Source: Priapulus caudatus (Eukaryota > Priapulida > Priapulimorpha > Priapulimorphida > Priapulidae). Taken from it: DNA of 47,851 nt. Of the stretch, positions 1-14,300 are shown piece after piece. Each line of letters begins with the position of its first letter. Position 1 is the stretch's first letter. Both the position numbers and the translations under genes were made by a program. The notes beneath the pieces are model-generated. The model saw only the letters and a list, made by a program, of their open reading frames with translations. It was not told where the DNA came from and did not search any database. The stretch spans positions 145,795 through 193,645 of the forward strand of contig NW_014577365.1 in NCBI RefSeq assembly GCF_000485595.1, in the 5' to 3' direction.

Positions 1-160
1 GGAGGGGGATGGAGGGAGTTTTACCTTGGTAGTTTTTCCCGTGACACATGAGAGACAGCTAAGTGGAGGGGGATGGAGGGAGTTTTACCTTGGTAGTTTT
101 TCCCGTGACGCAGGAGAGACAGCTAGGGGGAGGGGGATAGCGCGAGCTTTACCTTGATAG
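1..160. repeat. 64-bp tandem repeat derived from the reelin exon 2 donor region
   Basis: Units start at 1, 65 and 129 (GGAGGGGGAT...). The third unit runs into the true exon 2/intron 2 junction. On the minus strand the first two units carry CTACCAAG|GTAAAAC, closely resembling the genuine CTATCAAG|GTAAAGC. They therefore look like duplicated copies of the exon end plus its 5' splice site. Confidence 0.8.
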
Positions 161-242
161 AGTTTTCCGGGCTCGTAGAAGCGAGGGTTGTCGGCGATGC
201 TCACCGACAGACGCATCTCTCCTCGTTCGAGCGTCGTCCGAT
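153..242 (-). CDS. RELN: Reelin exon 2 (partial gene, continues off left edge)
   Basis: Bounded by acceptor ...CTTCCAG (AG at 244-243) and donor CAAG|GTAAAG (GT at 152-151). It starts in phase 1, fitting exon 1, and encodes 30 residues including RGEMRLSVSIADNPRFYEPG. This aligns with the vertebrate reelin stretch [21 protein letters not shown], which directly follows the SPFFFLC segment. It ends in phase 1. The rest of reelin (Reeler domain remainder, reelin repeats) would lie at lower coordinates outside the window. The alignment is from memory of the family. Confidence 0.87.
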
Positions 243-1049
243 CTGGAAGCGGTAACCATGGCGACGATTTATGAGACGTTCACGTGTTCGTGATGAATTC
301 ATACAGCTCAACTTTTCTAGCTGCTTGCCCGCGCTGTAACGCTGCTGGAGCTACCTTCTTAGCTACCTCTCGAAGCCCCATGACTGTCAAAACACTCTTT
401 CTTAGCTTCCCTGCCGTGCTGCGACTCTGGTATACGAACCTTCCTAGCTAGCCCTCTGCACACCAACACTGGCAAAGCTATATTTGAATCTTACCTCCAC
501 CTCTGACTCTGACACTGGCAAAGCAACTTTGAATCTTACCTGCACCTCTGACTCTAACACTAGCAAAGCAACTTTGCTAGTCACATCCATGCTCCATCAC
601 AGCTGAAGCTACCTCCCTAGCTACTCATCCATGCTCCACCACAGCTGAAGCTACCTCCCTAGCTACTCATCCATGCTCCACCACAGCTGAAGCTACCTCC
701 CTAGCTACTCATCCATACTCCATCACAGCTGAAGCTACCTCCTTAGCCAGTCTTTCATTGTTATGTGGTTTACGTTATGTACTTTCGTGGATGGGGGAGC
801 CTCTGCAATGAGAGCCCTCGTCCAAGTCTAATTAACCCCTTCTGGGACCAGTCTGTCTTTGCATTATACAAATATAAATGAGAAAACTTTTATTAATCAT
901 ATGATCAAACGCTTGCGCGGCTAGCTAATTGGGTTTATCCCTGAAGGCACTTACTACCTTGTCACGATATCCAGTGCAGTGGACACCGACAAGTATTAGA
1001 ACATAACATAACAAATACCGGAGCAGTGGAATCGATGACAGACACTTAC
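243..1049 (-). other. RELN: Reelin intron 1
   Basis: Phase-1 intron between the two recognised reelin exons. It holds a 42-bp tandem repeat (584-751) and, before that, a partly repeated segment around 483-575 (TTGAATCTTACCTCCACC-like). No other coding potential seen. Confidence 0.8.
584..751. repeat. 42-bp tandem repeat, four copies
   Basis: Units start at 584, 626, 668 and 710 with CATCCATGCTCCACCACAGC; copies differ at only a few positions. Lies in reelin intron 1. Confidence 0.9.
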
Positions 1050-1179
1050 CGACATCGGCGTAGTGGCAGAGGAAAAAGAACGGAGACACGATGGGGTAGT
1101 TTCCCTGTGCATCCAACACAGACAGCCGTGCTGCCAAGAGAACTACTCCCGCAAGCCACATCGCTGCTTGCGCTCTCAT
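1050..1179 (-). CDS. RELN: Reelin exon 1: signal peptide and mature N-terminus
   Basis: The ATG at 1179-1177 is the first in this frame after an in-frame TAG. The 43 codons encode a signal peptide (MRAQAAMWLAGVVLLAARLS, cleavage probably near the DAQG that follows) and then NYPIVSPFFFLCHYADV. The YYPRFSPFFFLC motif is diagnostic of the mature start of reelin, the secreted glycoprotein that signals through lipoprotein receptors in neuronal positioning. The exon ends in phase 1 at the strong donor GATGTCG|GTAAGTGTC (GT at 1049-1048), which matches exon 2. A nearby ATG (codon 7) is an alternative start. Promoter and 5'UTR would lie to the right. An upstream acceptor-like TTTTCCAG means a separate 5'UTR exon is possible. 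Confidence 0.88.
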
Positions 1180-1964
1180 TGCCACTGCATCTGGAAAAGT
1201 AGTCGCAAGCAGAGTCACCTAATCAACGCCGATGGGGTGGCAGTCGCCACGTCAGGGCAAACACGCCGACAACTTAAGGCGTTTTCCCATCAGTGCTGTA
1301 AGTAGTGGCGACTCTAGTATAGACGGCGATCAGAAAGCAAATATTTCCGCGGCGCACGGGCGTTGAACATAAATAAGATGTGACGAAATCAGTTGCACTT
1401 ACCTACGCTAGCGCCTAGCAGACGTGAACGGCAATGACGCAAACGCTTCCAGAACAAACGCGACAAAACAGACGAGAGTTTCACGATATTAGTCTAGTGC
1501 GTGTATCGAAACTGGACACGATGGCAGAATAACGTGCGTTCTCTCACTCTATGTCCCAAACACTCTCTTTCTCTCGCACGCTGCAAACAAACGCAGTGGT
1601 TTTGGCCTGCAATGCCTCGTAACTGAATCCGCGCTACGCAGGGTCGCCTAGGGACCGGCACATGTTACGTCTGTCCGTTTAAACACCGGCCGCATGAGAG
1701 ACGGAGCCGATAAAAACGATAGTACGACGTAAAGCGATACGCCGACGGTGGTCGGCGTGTTTCGCGGAACCCTGCTCCGGTACCAGTGTAAGCGGCCGTA
1801 AACATGTCGCCGGAGAGTGGGTTACGACAGATGACCAATTACTGGCCTGTAAACAGCGCCGGAGGTGCGCCGGGGAAACGCCATGGAAACGCTCGCCGTC
1901 GATTGAAACCACTAGCGTGGAAACAACATGGTGAGAACAAACCAATTTTCACGAGAGATTACTA
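1180..1964. other. Upstream flank of reelin, no gene seen
   Basis: Presumed to contain the reelin promoter and 5'UTR. I see no convincing TATA box or conserved element, only short unsupported ORFs. Confidence 0.4.
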
Positions 1965-2575
1965 AAGAAATTCCAAGCTGTTACCAGGGGAATCACTATG
2001 GGGGAAAAGTACAAGCTTCTACCGGGGGAAGCACTGGCAAAATTCCAAGCTTCTATTGGGGGAATAGCTATAGAAAATCCAAGCTTCTATTGGGGGAATA
2101 GCTATAGAAATTCCAAGCTTCTATTGGGGGAATAGCTATAGAAAATCCAAGCTTCTATTGGGGGAATAGCTATAGAAATTCCAAGCTTCTATTGTGGGAA
2201 TCACTATAAAAATTCCAAGTTTTTACTAGGGATATCACTATGGAAATACCAAGATTCTACTGAAGGAATCAATAAGGAAATTCCAAGCTTCTATTTGGGG
2301 AATAACTATGGAAATTCCAAGCCTCTATTGGGGGAATCACTATAAAAAAATTCCCAAGTTTCTACTGGGGGAATCACAGTGAACATTGCAAGCTTCTAAT
2401 TGGGGAATAACTAATGAAATTCCAAGCTTCTAACGTAGGAATCACTATTGATACTCCAGGCTTCTACTGGAGGAATAACTATTAGAATTCCAAGCTTCTA
2501 CTGAGGGAATAAATTTGGAAATTCCAATCTTCTACTGAGGGAATCAATATGGAAATGCCAAGCCTTGGCGGCTAG
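1965..2575. repeat. 34-bp minisatellite
   Basis: Repeats of CCAAGCTTCTATTGGGGGAA plus ATAGCTATAGAAAT. Four near-identical units start at 2045, 2079, 2113 and 2147, an exact 34-bp period. Degenerate copies extend to both sides, about 17-18 in total. Confidence 0.9.
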
Positions 2576-2805
2576 TGGTGGCATCTTGTTCTTAACATCA
2601 TCCTTCCATGCAGGAGCTACACAGTCACTTATTAACTACCAGATGTCAACATAGATAACATCAGAAGTTAATAAAGACAAACTTTGTCTTTATTAACTCC
2701 TGATAACATTAAAAAACAACGAGCCCGTTTCGCGAACGACGCAGATATACATAAGTCGTAAGCTATCAATAACTCTTTTATTTTTCTCGTGAAAAATATG
2801 TACAG

Positions 2806-2835
2806 GTCGTGCGCGCGCGTGCACGCGCGCACGAC
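2806..2835. repeat. GC-alternating near-palindrome (Z-DNA-prone)
   Basis: GTCGTGCGCGCGCGTGCACG followed by CGCGCACGAC is an almost perfect 30-bp inverted repeat of alternating purine and pyrimidine. Confidence 0.75.
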
Positions 2836-4106
2836 ACAAATTTTGAAAGCACAAATCGGTTTACATCAATGGCAGTGTTGTTCTATCCTGATACCCTGAG
2901 CGGCAATTGCTGAGCGGCATTGATACCATTTGCTGCAACGCGTGGAAAGTCACTCGCGGCCAGGCCAACAAGCTCATGCAACGCGACTCCGCAGTTAATT
3001 TATCAAGATACGAAATCTGTATTCTTGGGTGTGCGATGGTAGGGCTGAATCGATGGAAGGACGGGAGCCACCGAGCTGGTGGGCAGGATCGGTTGTCTGC
3101 AGCCAAGAGCAAGAGTTAACATTGCCTCAACAGATGTTATAGACAACGACGCATCGTCGGCTACGCTGGCCAGCGAGTGTATATAATATGAGAGCAGCAT
3201 CTGGGGTAAGTGATGCTGACGGGGTCACGCCGGTTGGGAGGCGCTGTGTGTTTAGACGGGAGAACGCGCCGGAGCGGCACACGATACACGAGCTGAGGTG
3301 GGCAGAACCGGCCTTCAAAATTTGACAAAACGATAAGTTAGAATGCGATATAAACGTTCGTGGTGAGTGAATGTAGCCTCTTCAGCTGCATTCGCGCACG
3401 AAACGTCTGCATTTACACGCAGACACACATACATAAACAGACGCGCACAAAAACTAGACTACATCCAAAAAAAAAACGCAAGATTATTACTAAACGCAAG
3501 ATTAATACTAAACTGAATGTTTACACGTTTCACCTCGCCCGCTATACATTTCGTGTATACTCAATAAAAGATAATGCCGACGGTCACAGCTGCTGTTTCC
3601 TAGCTGAGAGTGGTTAAGTTCGATTTTAATTCGTAATAAATTAGTGTCACCGAGCAATCCATAAACATGTTGAACCAGACTCGCCACTGCTGCTACTGAA
3701 CAAGGCTAATAATAAAACATGGATCTTTCACAGACATCATCTCTGAGGGATATGCTGCACCTCTAGACGAGAGAACTCTAGTCTCTTGTCTTTTGTCAGT
3801 GCGAACACTAGGTCGTTCTTGAACTTTATGACCTTTTCAAGTGTACTATCTAATAAATAACATGGCTACCCCATATATACAGGCAAATCATCATTAACAA
3901 CAACGAGAACAACAATAATAAAACACCAGGCAGCGGGGGCACTAACAATGGGAAATGCATCTCAGCACGCGGGGGCAGGGCACGTCGTGTGCCCAGCCGC
4001 CTGCGACATTCGACAATGGCAGTGGCGCCAGCTGGTGGCCAAATATTCCGAAGAGCGATGACGGATATCCACGCATCATCCGTCTGCGTATCACAACGCG
4101 TCGCGA
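2836..4106. other. Intergenic, no gene recognised
   Basis: Only short ORFs without recognisable domains or splice-consistent partners. Nothing else supported. Confidence 0.5.
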
Positions 4107-4425
4107 CGGGCACCCTACGATGCAGCACCCTATGATGCAGCACCCTACGATGCAACACCCTACGATGCAGCACCCTACGATGCAGCACCCTACGATGCAA
4201 CACCCTACGATGACAGCACCGTACGAGTTGCAGCACCCTTTTGTTACGATGCAACATCCCGTACCATGCAGCCAACCCTATGATGCGAACACCCTACGAT
4301 GATCCACCACGTTGTGATGCAACACCCTACGATGCAGCACCCTATGATGCAACACCCTACGATGCAGCACCCTATGATGCAACACCCTACGATGCAGCAC
4401 GCTATGATGCAGCACTCTATGATGC
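4107..4425. repeat. 15-bp minisatellite (CCCTACGATGCAGCA)
   Basis: Two blocks (about 4110-4215 and 4320-4425) of a 15-bp unit varying CAGCA/CAACA and TACGATG/TATGATG. Because 15 is a multiple of 3, it opens spurious ORFs in several frames on both strands. Confidence 0.9.
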
Positions 4426-4496
4426 ATTGCATGCACGCACGACCACCCACAACACGCGTGACATGCAACGGGCAGACACAACTTCGGAAAAAAATG

Positions 4497-6140
<1,644 letters not shown>

Positions 6141-6591
6141 TCACACCCTTCTTCAACGCACGCGAACTGGTTGCGGCACCGACGGGCCCCACGCGATTAC
6201 ACGCCTTCATTATACAGTAGACTGACCTTTATCCTCGTGCTCACCTCACTAACACAAGTTCATTAAACTAAGCGTACGCATTAGTCAAGAAAAAAACAAT
6301 GAAGATGAATACTGAAGTTATCTGAGGTAATGGGAAATTGTTGCTGAGGACAGTGAGTAACGCCACCTATGTACGCCTCGCGAAACTGGAGGATCGGCAA
6401 GATGTGCTAAGTGGTAGCTTCATCTTTCAATTGAAACAATTTGCTGTCTCTATATATTGAACCCAGACCAGCTGATCTCGTGCGAGAATCAGGCGGCACT
6501 GACAATCTAACTAAATACGACTGAAATGCATCACATTCGTGCTTCGTATAAAACTACCTACCGAAAACACAAAAGTTCCCTTCATCACTCT

Positions 6592-6592
6592 G

Positions 6593-6630
<38 letters not shown>

Positions 6631-6660
6631 GCACACACGCACGCGTGCAGGCACGCACAA
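6592..6660. repeat. (CT)n-(CA)n compound microsatellite
   Basis: TCTCTC tract followed by CACACA and CACGCA units. Confidence 0.9.
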
Positions 6661-7310
6661 ACATGCACACACAGATAGCAAGACATTTACACTTGGTCTC
6701 ACTTTTATTGTACATTGTTCGGTCTCACGAACATTAAAACCTACATAAACGTCGACCTTGCGACAAGAAACAATCGAACATTAGCCAGATTGTACCTTCT
6801 TTTTTTTTTACAAAAAATGGCAGTAGTCTTCGTATCACACGAAACATGCTAATCGTAATTTCACTCAAATTATGAAAAATTTAAATGTTAAAGCGATAAA
6901 GATGTCTGATACCCTAGAGCCCGTCACGCTAAGGCCGGGCGAAACGCATTGGTATGGTCGCCAAGGCAATTCCCTCGTCTACGATGCCTCCTGTGGATGC
7001 AGTTGCTATGACGATGCTCTGATGCTGCTTGTACTGTGATACTTCCCGTTGATGCGGTCGCCACGGGCGATTTCCTGGTCACCTTGAGAGCAGATGCCTC
7101 TTTGACAAGATCTGCGTCGCGGAGACCACCTCACCTCATCAGCTTGCTCTCATTGGTAAAAACATCTACCAGGGTACCCTTGATCACACACGTCCTTGTT
7201 CGTCCGAATACCACAGCACGGCGCAGACTGATCACGGTAGCGAGGGCACCCGCCACGACAACAACACCATGCAACTACCGCCGCCGCCGCCACCGCCGCG
7301 CGACACCCAC

Positions 7311-7617
7311 CAGAGATGCCAACACGTTTTTGAAGCAATCTGTAGTTTCTGGCTTTCAAATTAGTAGTTCGAGATGACCCGAGTTTGCTATGGGGGTCCG
7401 GCATGCCCCGCGAAAAAAATTTTGATTCTGAGATGCAATTTCCTGCATTCTGAGGGTCAAAAATGACAATAAATTGACAAAAAATGACAATAATAAAAAT
7501 AAAATTTTTTTTTCTATCACAGTGAAATTCGTAGTTTGATACAAACTGGCCGTAGTGGTGCAAAAGGAATAGAAATTCGTATAAAATACGGATAAATCGT
7601 AGTGGTTGGCATCTCTG
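7311..7617. mobile_element. hAT-like MITE, ~305 bp family, copy 1
   Basis: Terminal inverted repeats CAGAGATGCCAAC / GTTGGCATCTCTG are perfect over 13 bp. The flanks share CACCCAC (7 bp) as a direct repeat. The whole element closely resembles 25484-25783. There is no coding capacity. CAG-starting ends and 7-8-bp target duplications are typical of hAT elements. Confidence 0.85.
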
Positions 7618-8278
7618 CACCCACCCACTCTCGTCGCAGCGAACAAATACGACGATCGAACGAAGATGTGCGTCACACGGCGGCTGCTGCTCTGCGGTAA
7701 ACAAACTTTTTTTCAGAAAGTTGAGACACGGAACGAAAATCGGGAATGGGAAACAGTCTTCGCTTCATCGTGGACAGCGATCGCGACGTACTTATATCTA
7801 TGGCAGTGGTTTGACGTCTGCGTCAGCGAAGGGTAAAAGAATCATTTCGGACGCTCAACACGCAAATCCGTTTCATGCTATATACTTCCGCGCTTCATAC
7901 GAGTTGGTACTAAAAACACTGTATAATTCCACTACATCACCAAGGTGTCATCACCGTTATCAAAGTATTACTACAGGTAAACAAAATGGCGTTATGGCAG
8001 TAGGCTTGCTTAACCTGTTGGTTCATTTGGGAAATTGTGAGCAAATATTCTTCCCCGACGGTCACCGTTAGTCGTTGGAATGTCGTCCGTCCAGAATGGA
8101 CTGACAGACACAAATTGTCTAAGTGTACTTCGGGTGGGTCTGACCCCCCCCCCCACCCCAAAGGACCGACGGACCTAACCAGGCACCGTCAAGCAGCTAA
8201 TTCACCCATCTAACTGTAACAGTTACAGCTTTGAGAGCCGAGCCCACGCGAGCCGACACGCTACGGGTTGGTCGGTTG
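7618..8278. other. Region 3' of ATAD2, presumptive 3'UTR
   Basis: Lies downstream of the ATAD2 stop codon. I found no clear minus-strand AATAAA here, so the transcript end is not placed. A run of Cs near 8147-8156 is the only oddity. Confidence 0.4.
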
Positions 8279-8335
8279 CTATGGTGATGCTCTCCGTTTG
8301 TGCTGGGCGAATCGGCGCAGTTCGAGTTCCATCTC
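8279..8335 (-). CDS. ATAD2: ATAD2 exon 29, C-terminus and stop
   Basis: Acceptor CGTATTTCAG; codes [18 protein letters not shown] then TAG. Placement corresponds to the terminal KMEQEVENF segment of human ATAD2. Phase 0 joins exon 28. Confidence 0.88.
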   Translation of the reverse strand, partial: EMELELRRFAQHKRRASP

Positions 8336-11300
8336 CTGAAATACGGGCAAATAGCTAAATTAAAGAAATGCATAAACGGATGAAGCGAACAGCCAACTTA
8401 GCACTAAATGTAAATAGAAGTCTATAACTAATAAATACCTAAACCAATCACCCAAATACTATGAACGCAAATATATCCGAAACTTATGATTTCATTTCAG
8501 CCCCAATCCAGATGCAATCCTCAATAGCCTCCTTTTTCTAATAAAGTGATCATCACCAACAATCTTTTTAATGTAAAACTCAAAGAAAAGTATGAACTGA
8601 ATTATTGTCGCCTATGAGTATGGTTCCTGTTCCCTTCAGCATATCTAACGTCAGCACCTTTGTGGGGTCTGTATACACTCTCACCTCGCTAAGTATGGTC
8701 TTATCGTGGTCTTTCCTGTGTTTGTACACGCACTGGCCGAGGACCACGTGCAATCGCTCCAGAGACTCGACGTTGCAGTGTTCCGTAGCCACGACTATGC
8801 TCTCCAACAAAGCCTGCAGCAATGCATCGTGACACACGTATGATCATGAGAACAGCACAGGGTGCGAAATTAATGAGAGTCCGGAGTCAAATACTCCTTG
8901 ATTTACTGTCGGACTCCCTGATTTGACATATGCAGGAGTCCGTGTGACTCCCTAAAAATTCTGCCATACTATACTAACTAGTTCGTTCCAGAGCACGGTC
9001 TCGCGGAATTACCGTATTTTTTCAGCAAATGTCCAAAGAAAATTTGGCAGATGTGTAACCGCATGAATCTTCAAAATAAGCACGCGTTATTCTGTTATTG
9101 TTAATATCTTTAATTTTGAACTTCAGACTGCAGACTCCATCCTTTTGCTACGGACTCCCTCTTTTTAAAGATAGGGAGTCCGTTGGACTCCCGTGTTCAA
9201 AAGTTAATTTCTACCCCTGACAGCACGTCTGTTGTTACTAACACTCATCGTGCTGAACCAACTATTCATTATGATTTAGTCGCTACCGCTAAGATGAATT
9301 ATAATGTGTATTATTATTATGTTATTATGTGTTTATTATGAGTATTGTAACAGTTGTTACATAATTTTTGTAATTAACACAGGTTTCTCCCCAGGCCTTT
9401 AATGCATGTCGCGTCCGACATGCCTTCAAAGATGAAGGTATTTCAGTATTTTGTGACATCTCGCAAACCATCCAACATGCACCAATTGCCTAACTGACGT
9501 GTCAAAATTTCGAGCTGTGTTTTGACAATCCCAACACTGCCATGTTGCGTTTTCACAGCTTGATGTATGTCTTAATAATTATCATTTCTTTTCAACCATT
9601 TCCTGCACATTAGTTGGCAATAAACCGATCAAAAACGACAGTTTATTCATTTTTTCTAAATCCACATATCCCCCAGTTTTTTCCACCATCTGTCATAAAC
9701 TACATGGCTTCTGAAAGGGAGAACCCTGTGACAGAATAATGGTTTAAACGCACTAACAACTACTTGCCACAACAAATAAACAAATCATACACTTACATAA
9801 TATTGGCTCACCATTATATGTTATAGGTTATAGTTATAAGCGCATGAAACACATAGAGCAGTAATAGATCTACAGCCCATAAAAACCGTCCTGGCCTCCG
9901 CCTCACACACGTTCACTTATACATTAATACTCGGACCGTATTTAATTTAGTTACAGATATCTCCCTTCCTCTGCTTCTCACCTGGAGGCGGTCCTGGTCA
10001 ACAATGAGAGGCTGAGTCGGTTCGCTAAGGATCTCCCGCGCCCTGAGGATGTGTGGATCGCTGGCCAACGCTCGCGTTACCCTGATCGACACCGGCGTAT
10101 CTACGCAGAAAGCACAATCATTAGCATCTCTCGTCTGCTACTCTTGTCACCTACTGCCATCTGGTGACAAGCTCGAACAACAATCTTCATTCGGGCCTGC
10201 TAGCTAAATCAAGCAGTTATCGAAACTGCAGCCAATTGGTTAATTTTACGTGGACTTATTATAAAATAACAAATAATGTGAATATCACTCTTGCCAATCC
10301 CACTTTTTATTGCATGTATTTACATGTAATCATCTGTGCCTCTACACATTCAAGCCTCTGAAGCCTAAAAAAAGACGTTTGTTTCCGCTAACCCGTCCGA
10401 GTCTATGTTAAACCGCCGTGTCGAAACTTTTTATTGTGATCGGCCAAAAGAAAATATAAAAAAACATTTTTTTTAAATATTTTAAATAAAAAAAATCCCA
10501 ACGTGATATCGATCGGTGAATGCATTGAAACACTGATTTGACTTTGAAGTCATTATATGGGCTGTTATAAGTATAAAACAAGTATTGTTAGAATACAAAA
10601 AAAAGTTTTGCCTGCCTACCGTGTCCAATTTTTTTCTGCTCATTAGCGGAAACAAACGTTTTTTTTTAGGCCTGAGCATACAGAACAGCAGCATCTAGCA
10701 CTCACTTATTAATATTTTCTGTATTAGCAGGAATTCAACAGCAAACAAGATTCAAAACCGAAATTACGGTTTCAAGACCACTAGAGTTGCAGGCACTGTG
10801 ATCTGGCATAAAACCTGACTGCACAATACGCGTCGTACCCCCTGCAATCATGTCTCTCATCTTCTTCTCCTCTCTTTCCATCATTTTGTTCCCCAATTTC
10901 TCTTCTGATTTTCTTTCTGATTTTTTTGTTCTTTTTCGATCTGATTTGCCCGCGCAGGAGAACCCGACTGACCTTTGCGAGGATCCGAGGAGCTGGGACA
11001 CGTTTCCTGAGGCGGGCTTCCCTGCTGCACAGCTTTCCTTGGCATCTCCATGAGGACCACCTCTTCCTCCTGGCTCTCCTCGGCCTCGATGTTTCCACCG
11101 CTCCCCACCGGCCCGCTGCACTCGATCCCGGGCGACCTTGAGCGAGATCGCTCAAGCGAAGGTCGCGGGGAGGTCACTGGGTCGGCGACGGCCAGGTGAC
11201 CCGGGGACACGGGGCACTCCTCGATCGCCGTCATTCGCTCAAAGATGTTGTCCTTGTCGTAGCGTTTCAGGGAAACCTGAGAAGCCAGGGGAGTAACGTT

Positions 11301-14300
11301 AATTGAAGCGGGCGATGCTGCTGCTGGCCTCGAGGCAATGACATGCTGTGCGTTGAAGATGACAATACGCAACTACGAGCGCAGTTTCTAACGTTAGATG
11401 CGCGCGCACGCACGCACGCAGTCACATGCACGCACACACGCTCACGACAAACAGTCACACAGTTCCTTATTGAATACTTGCGTAGTATGGCAGCACTCGA
11501 TTTACACATTCCACCGGAATTCGGTACGACAACAAAATCACGTACTGCAACATAATCAGGCGGCGACAAAGGAATTACACACGACCGCGCGTACTCACGG
11601 ACCGCAACACCACCGTCAACGTCCGACGAGAAAAACCGCGCAGCGAGCGTCTCACCTGGTCCTCCTGCGCAGCGCCACCTGCGTCCTCCTCCGCCGTCGT
11701 CGCCGCGTCCGTGGCAGTCGTGACTTCGGCGGCGGCGGCTGTGGGCTCGGCTGCTTTGTCGTGTGCATACTCGGCATCTTCCTTGACGGAGGAGTGCTGT
11801 GCGGCGGAGGCGGCGCGGGGGCGCGCGGCGTACGTGATGCCCGAGAGGAAGGAGTAGCGCATCGAGCGACGCGGCTTCGGCCGACACCAGACGTTGACGC
11901 GCTTGCGCTTGGCGAGGTAGTCGACGTTGCGCATGCGTGACACGGGCGTCGAGTGCTGCTGATGTTGCTGCTGTTGTTGTTGTTGTGGTCTAGTCTCCTG
12001 CAATGATGAATGATGGGGTGTAAGACATAGCGTTAGCATGAAACAGGCTGGGCGCCAAGTGCTGCGGCTGCTGCTGCTGCTGTTGTGGTCTAGGCTCCTG
12101 CAATGATGAATAATCTTTTTTTTTCAATGGGGTGTAAGAGCTATGACCTGACATCGCTATAACGTAGGATTCGTGGTTCACCAGGCGACAGCGCAGTCTC
12201 GCTTGCGACGTCAGCAAACGACCGAGTCATCCGGGCGTCGACCGTTTGAACATTTGAGAACAACAAGGAGGAAATCTACTAGCACTCCGCACCGCCGGTG
12301 TGCGCTCGTACCTTGTCACCGATCGTCGCAGGTCTGTGCTGCGCCGTGCACGGCTCAGTGGCCTGCGCATCATCATCCACCGCAGCAGGTGGTTCCGTCT
12401 TCACGCCAAGCAACGCGCGTTCTTGCTTCGTCTCTGCCGCCGTTGCGTCGACAGCCTTCTTGGACGAGGCTTGTCGCTCCTCCAGGTCTGCGGCGTCCAT
12501 GCCACGCACGCGGCGGCTGTAGCGCGTCGGATACGCATCGCCGGCGCACTCTGTACTGTTCGGCGGCATCACCCGGTAGAAATTAGGCGCATTCTTTGTT
12601 GGCGTCTCACCTGCCGACGTAGAGGGTAGACTAGAGGATTTGTCTGAGCTACGTCTAGAGCAAAACATTTCTACTGGAACTTCACGCAACTCCTTTTTCT
12701 ATAGCCGCGAGATAATAGACGAAAAAAATCGCGGTGCCTCGTATCGTCCAATCAACAATTAGGTCGAGTGTAGTGTAGTGACCTGAGAAGAACAATCACG
12801 TGACTTCTTTTTAGGCGTTGTATTTGTATAATTTACAATTGATTAACAAAATAATTACATTACGCTCCATTACATTTCAATACGTTACAATAAGACATCA
12901 TGAACAACAGATACTCCAGCGCTTTTGCACACGACCTTCCTTATTTTTCCTGTATCACAATTAAAAGGTCACCTTCTCTGTCGAACGCTTACCTCTGCTC
13001 TTGCGCGACTCGATGATTCGCTCGCAGATCCTCTCAAACTCCGGGTCGAGCTCGGCCTCAATGATCGCATTTGCCGTGTCGCGCAGCATGCACGCGCGGT
13101 GTCGAATCAGCCGATCTACAGCGCCGAGCAAAAAACAACAATAGAACATCGGTGATGGATTGCAAGTGAGACCTCACAGTTAAGGTTGTCATGATGCGAA
13201 ACTTTAACGAATATTAATTATTATTATTATTATTATTATTATCATATATTATAAACATTAATTAATAAATATTATTTAATTAGTACCAATGGCGCCACGT
13301 GCTCGCTGGTTATACGGTGATGCGTTAATTAAATAGTATTGTGCACGCAGACAATGCAACAGCCATACGTTTATTATTCATGTATATACAGAGTGCGAAG
13401 TCAAATACTCCACGATTTACTGTCGGACTCCCTAATTTTATATATGCAGGAGTCTGTGCGACTCCCTGAAAATTCTGCTACACTAACTAGTTCGTTCCAG
13501 AGCACGGCCTCGCGGAATTACCGTATTTTTTTAGCAAATCTCCCAAGAAAATTTGGCAGACGTGCACCGCAAATGTCCTTTTTGTTCATATTTTTAGTTT
13601 TGGACTTCAGACTGCGAACTCCCTCATTTTGCTACGGACTCCCTCTTTTTGAAGGTAGGGAGTCCGTCGGACTCGCTTTTTTTAAGTAAATTTCTATCCC
13701 CGTATATACATTACTAGATCTACACACACGCAGCGACTTACCGCTGGGATCGCGGTCAGGGTTGTACTCGAGCGCGTTGGTGACGATGAGGTTGACGTCA
13801 TCCATGAACTCCTGGACCGTCTGGAAGCGATGCGTGTCGATCTTAGACATCATGTTCTGCAGGTCCATCGGGTTCCTGATCACATCCATGTAGTCCGGCA
13901 CCTGTTGCACGCACGCGCACGCGTACGATTAAACGGCAGTTCATATATTATTCAAGTATTATCATTTATTTATTACACTTTATTTAATTGCTTAATGATA
14001 TTTAATAACGTCATCCATCGATAAAACACTTGTGCTAGCAGCAGCTCGGAAAGACGTGCTGCGCACAAGTCTGTGAGATTTCCCGTGAATCTGATGTTTT
14101 ATTTCCATGAAGGATATGACAAGCTCCTGCTCCACTCAACCTCTAGATAAATTACATGTCCCACCTCATTTCACCTAATATGACTTTTTAATTTTAGAAA
14201 TGCACTGCAACGCGTACTTGCTATATAAGTATGGGAAAGGACACAAGCTGTTTAAACACAATTTACCTAAAACCGTATGTCCAACGCAGCCGCAACAACT

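Noticed and set aside
7133-7143. Second hammerhead core (CTGATGAG on the minus strand)
   Set aside because: No stem II or GAAA follows at the needed spacing. The same holds for CTGATGAG on the minus strand near 38145.
10735-11155. Overlapping minus-strand ORFs in two other frames
   Set aside because: Shadows of ATAD2 exon 26; only the frame continuous in phase with exons 25 and 27 is kept.
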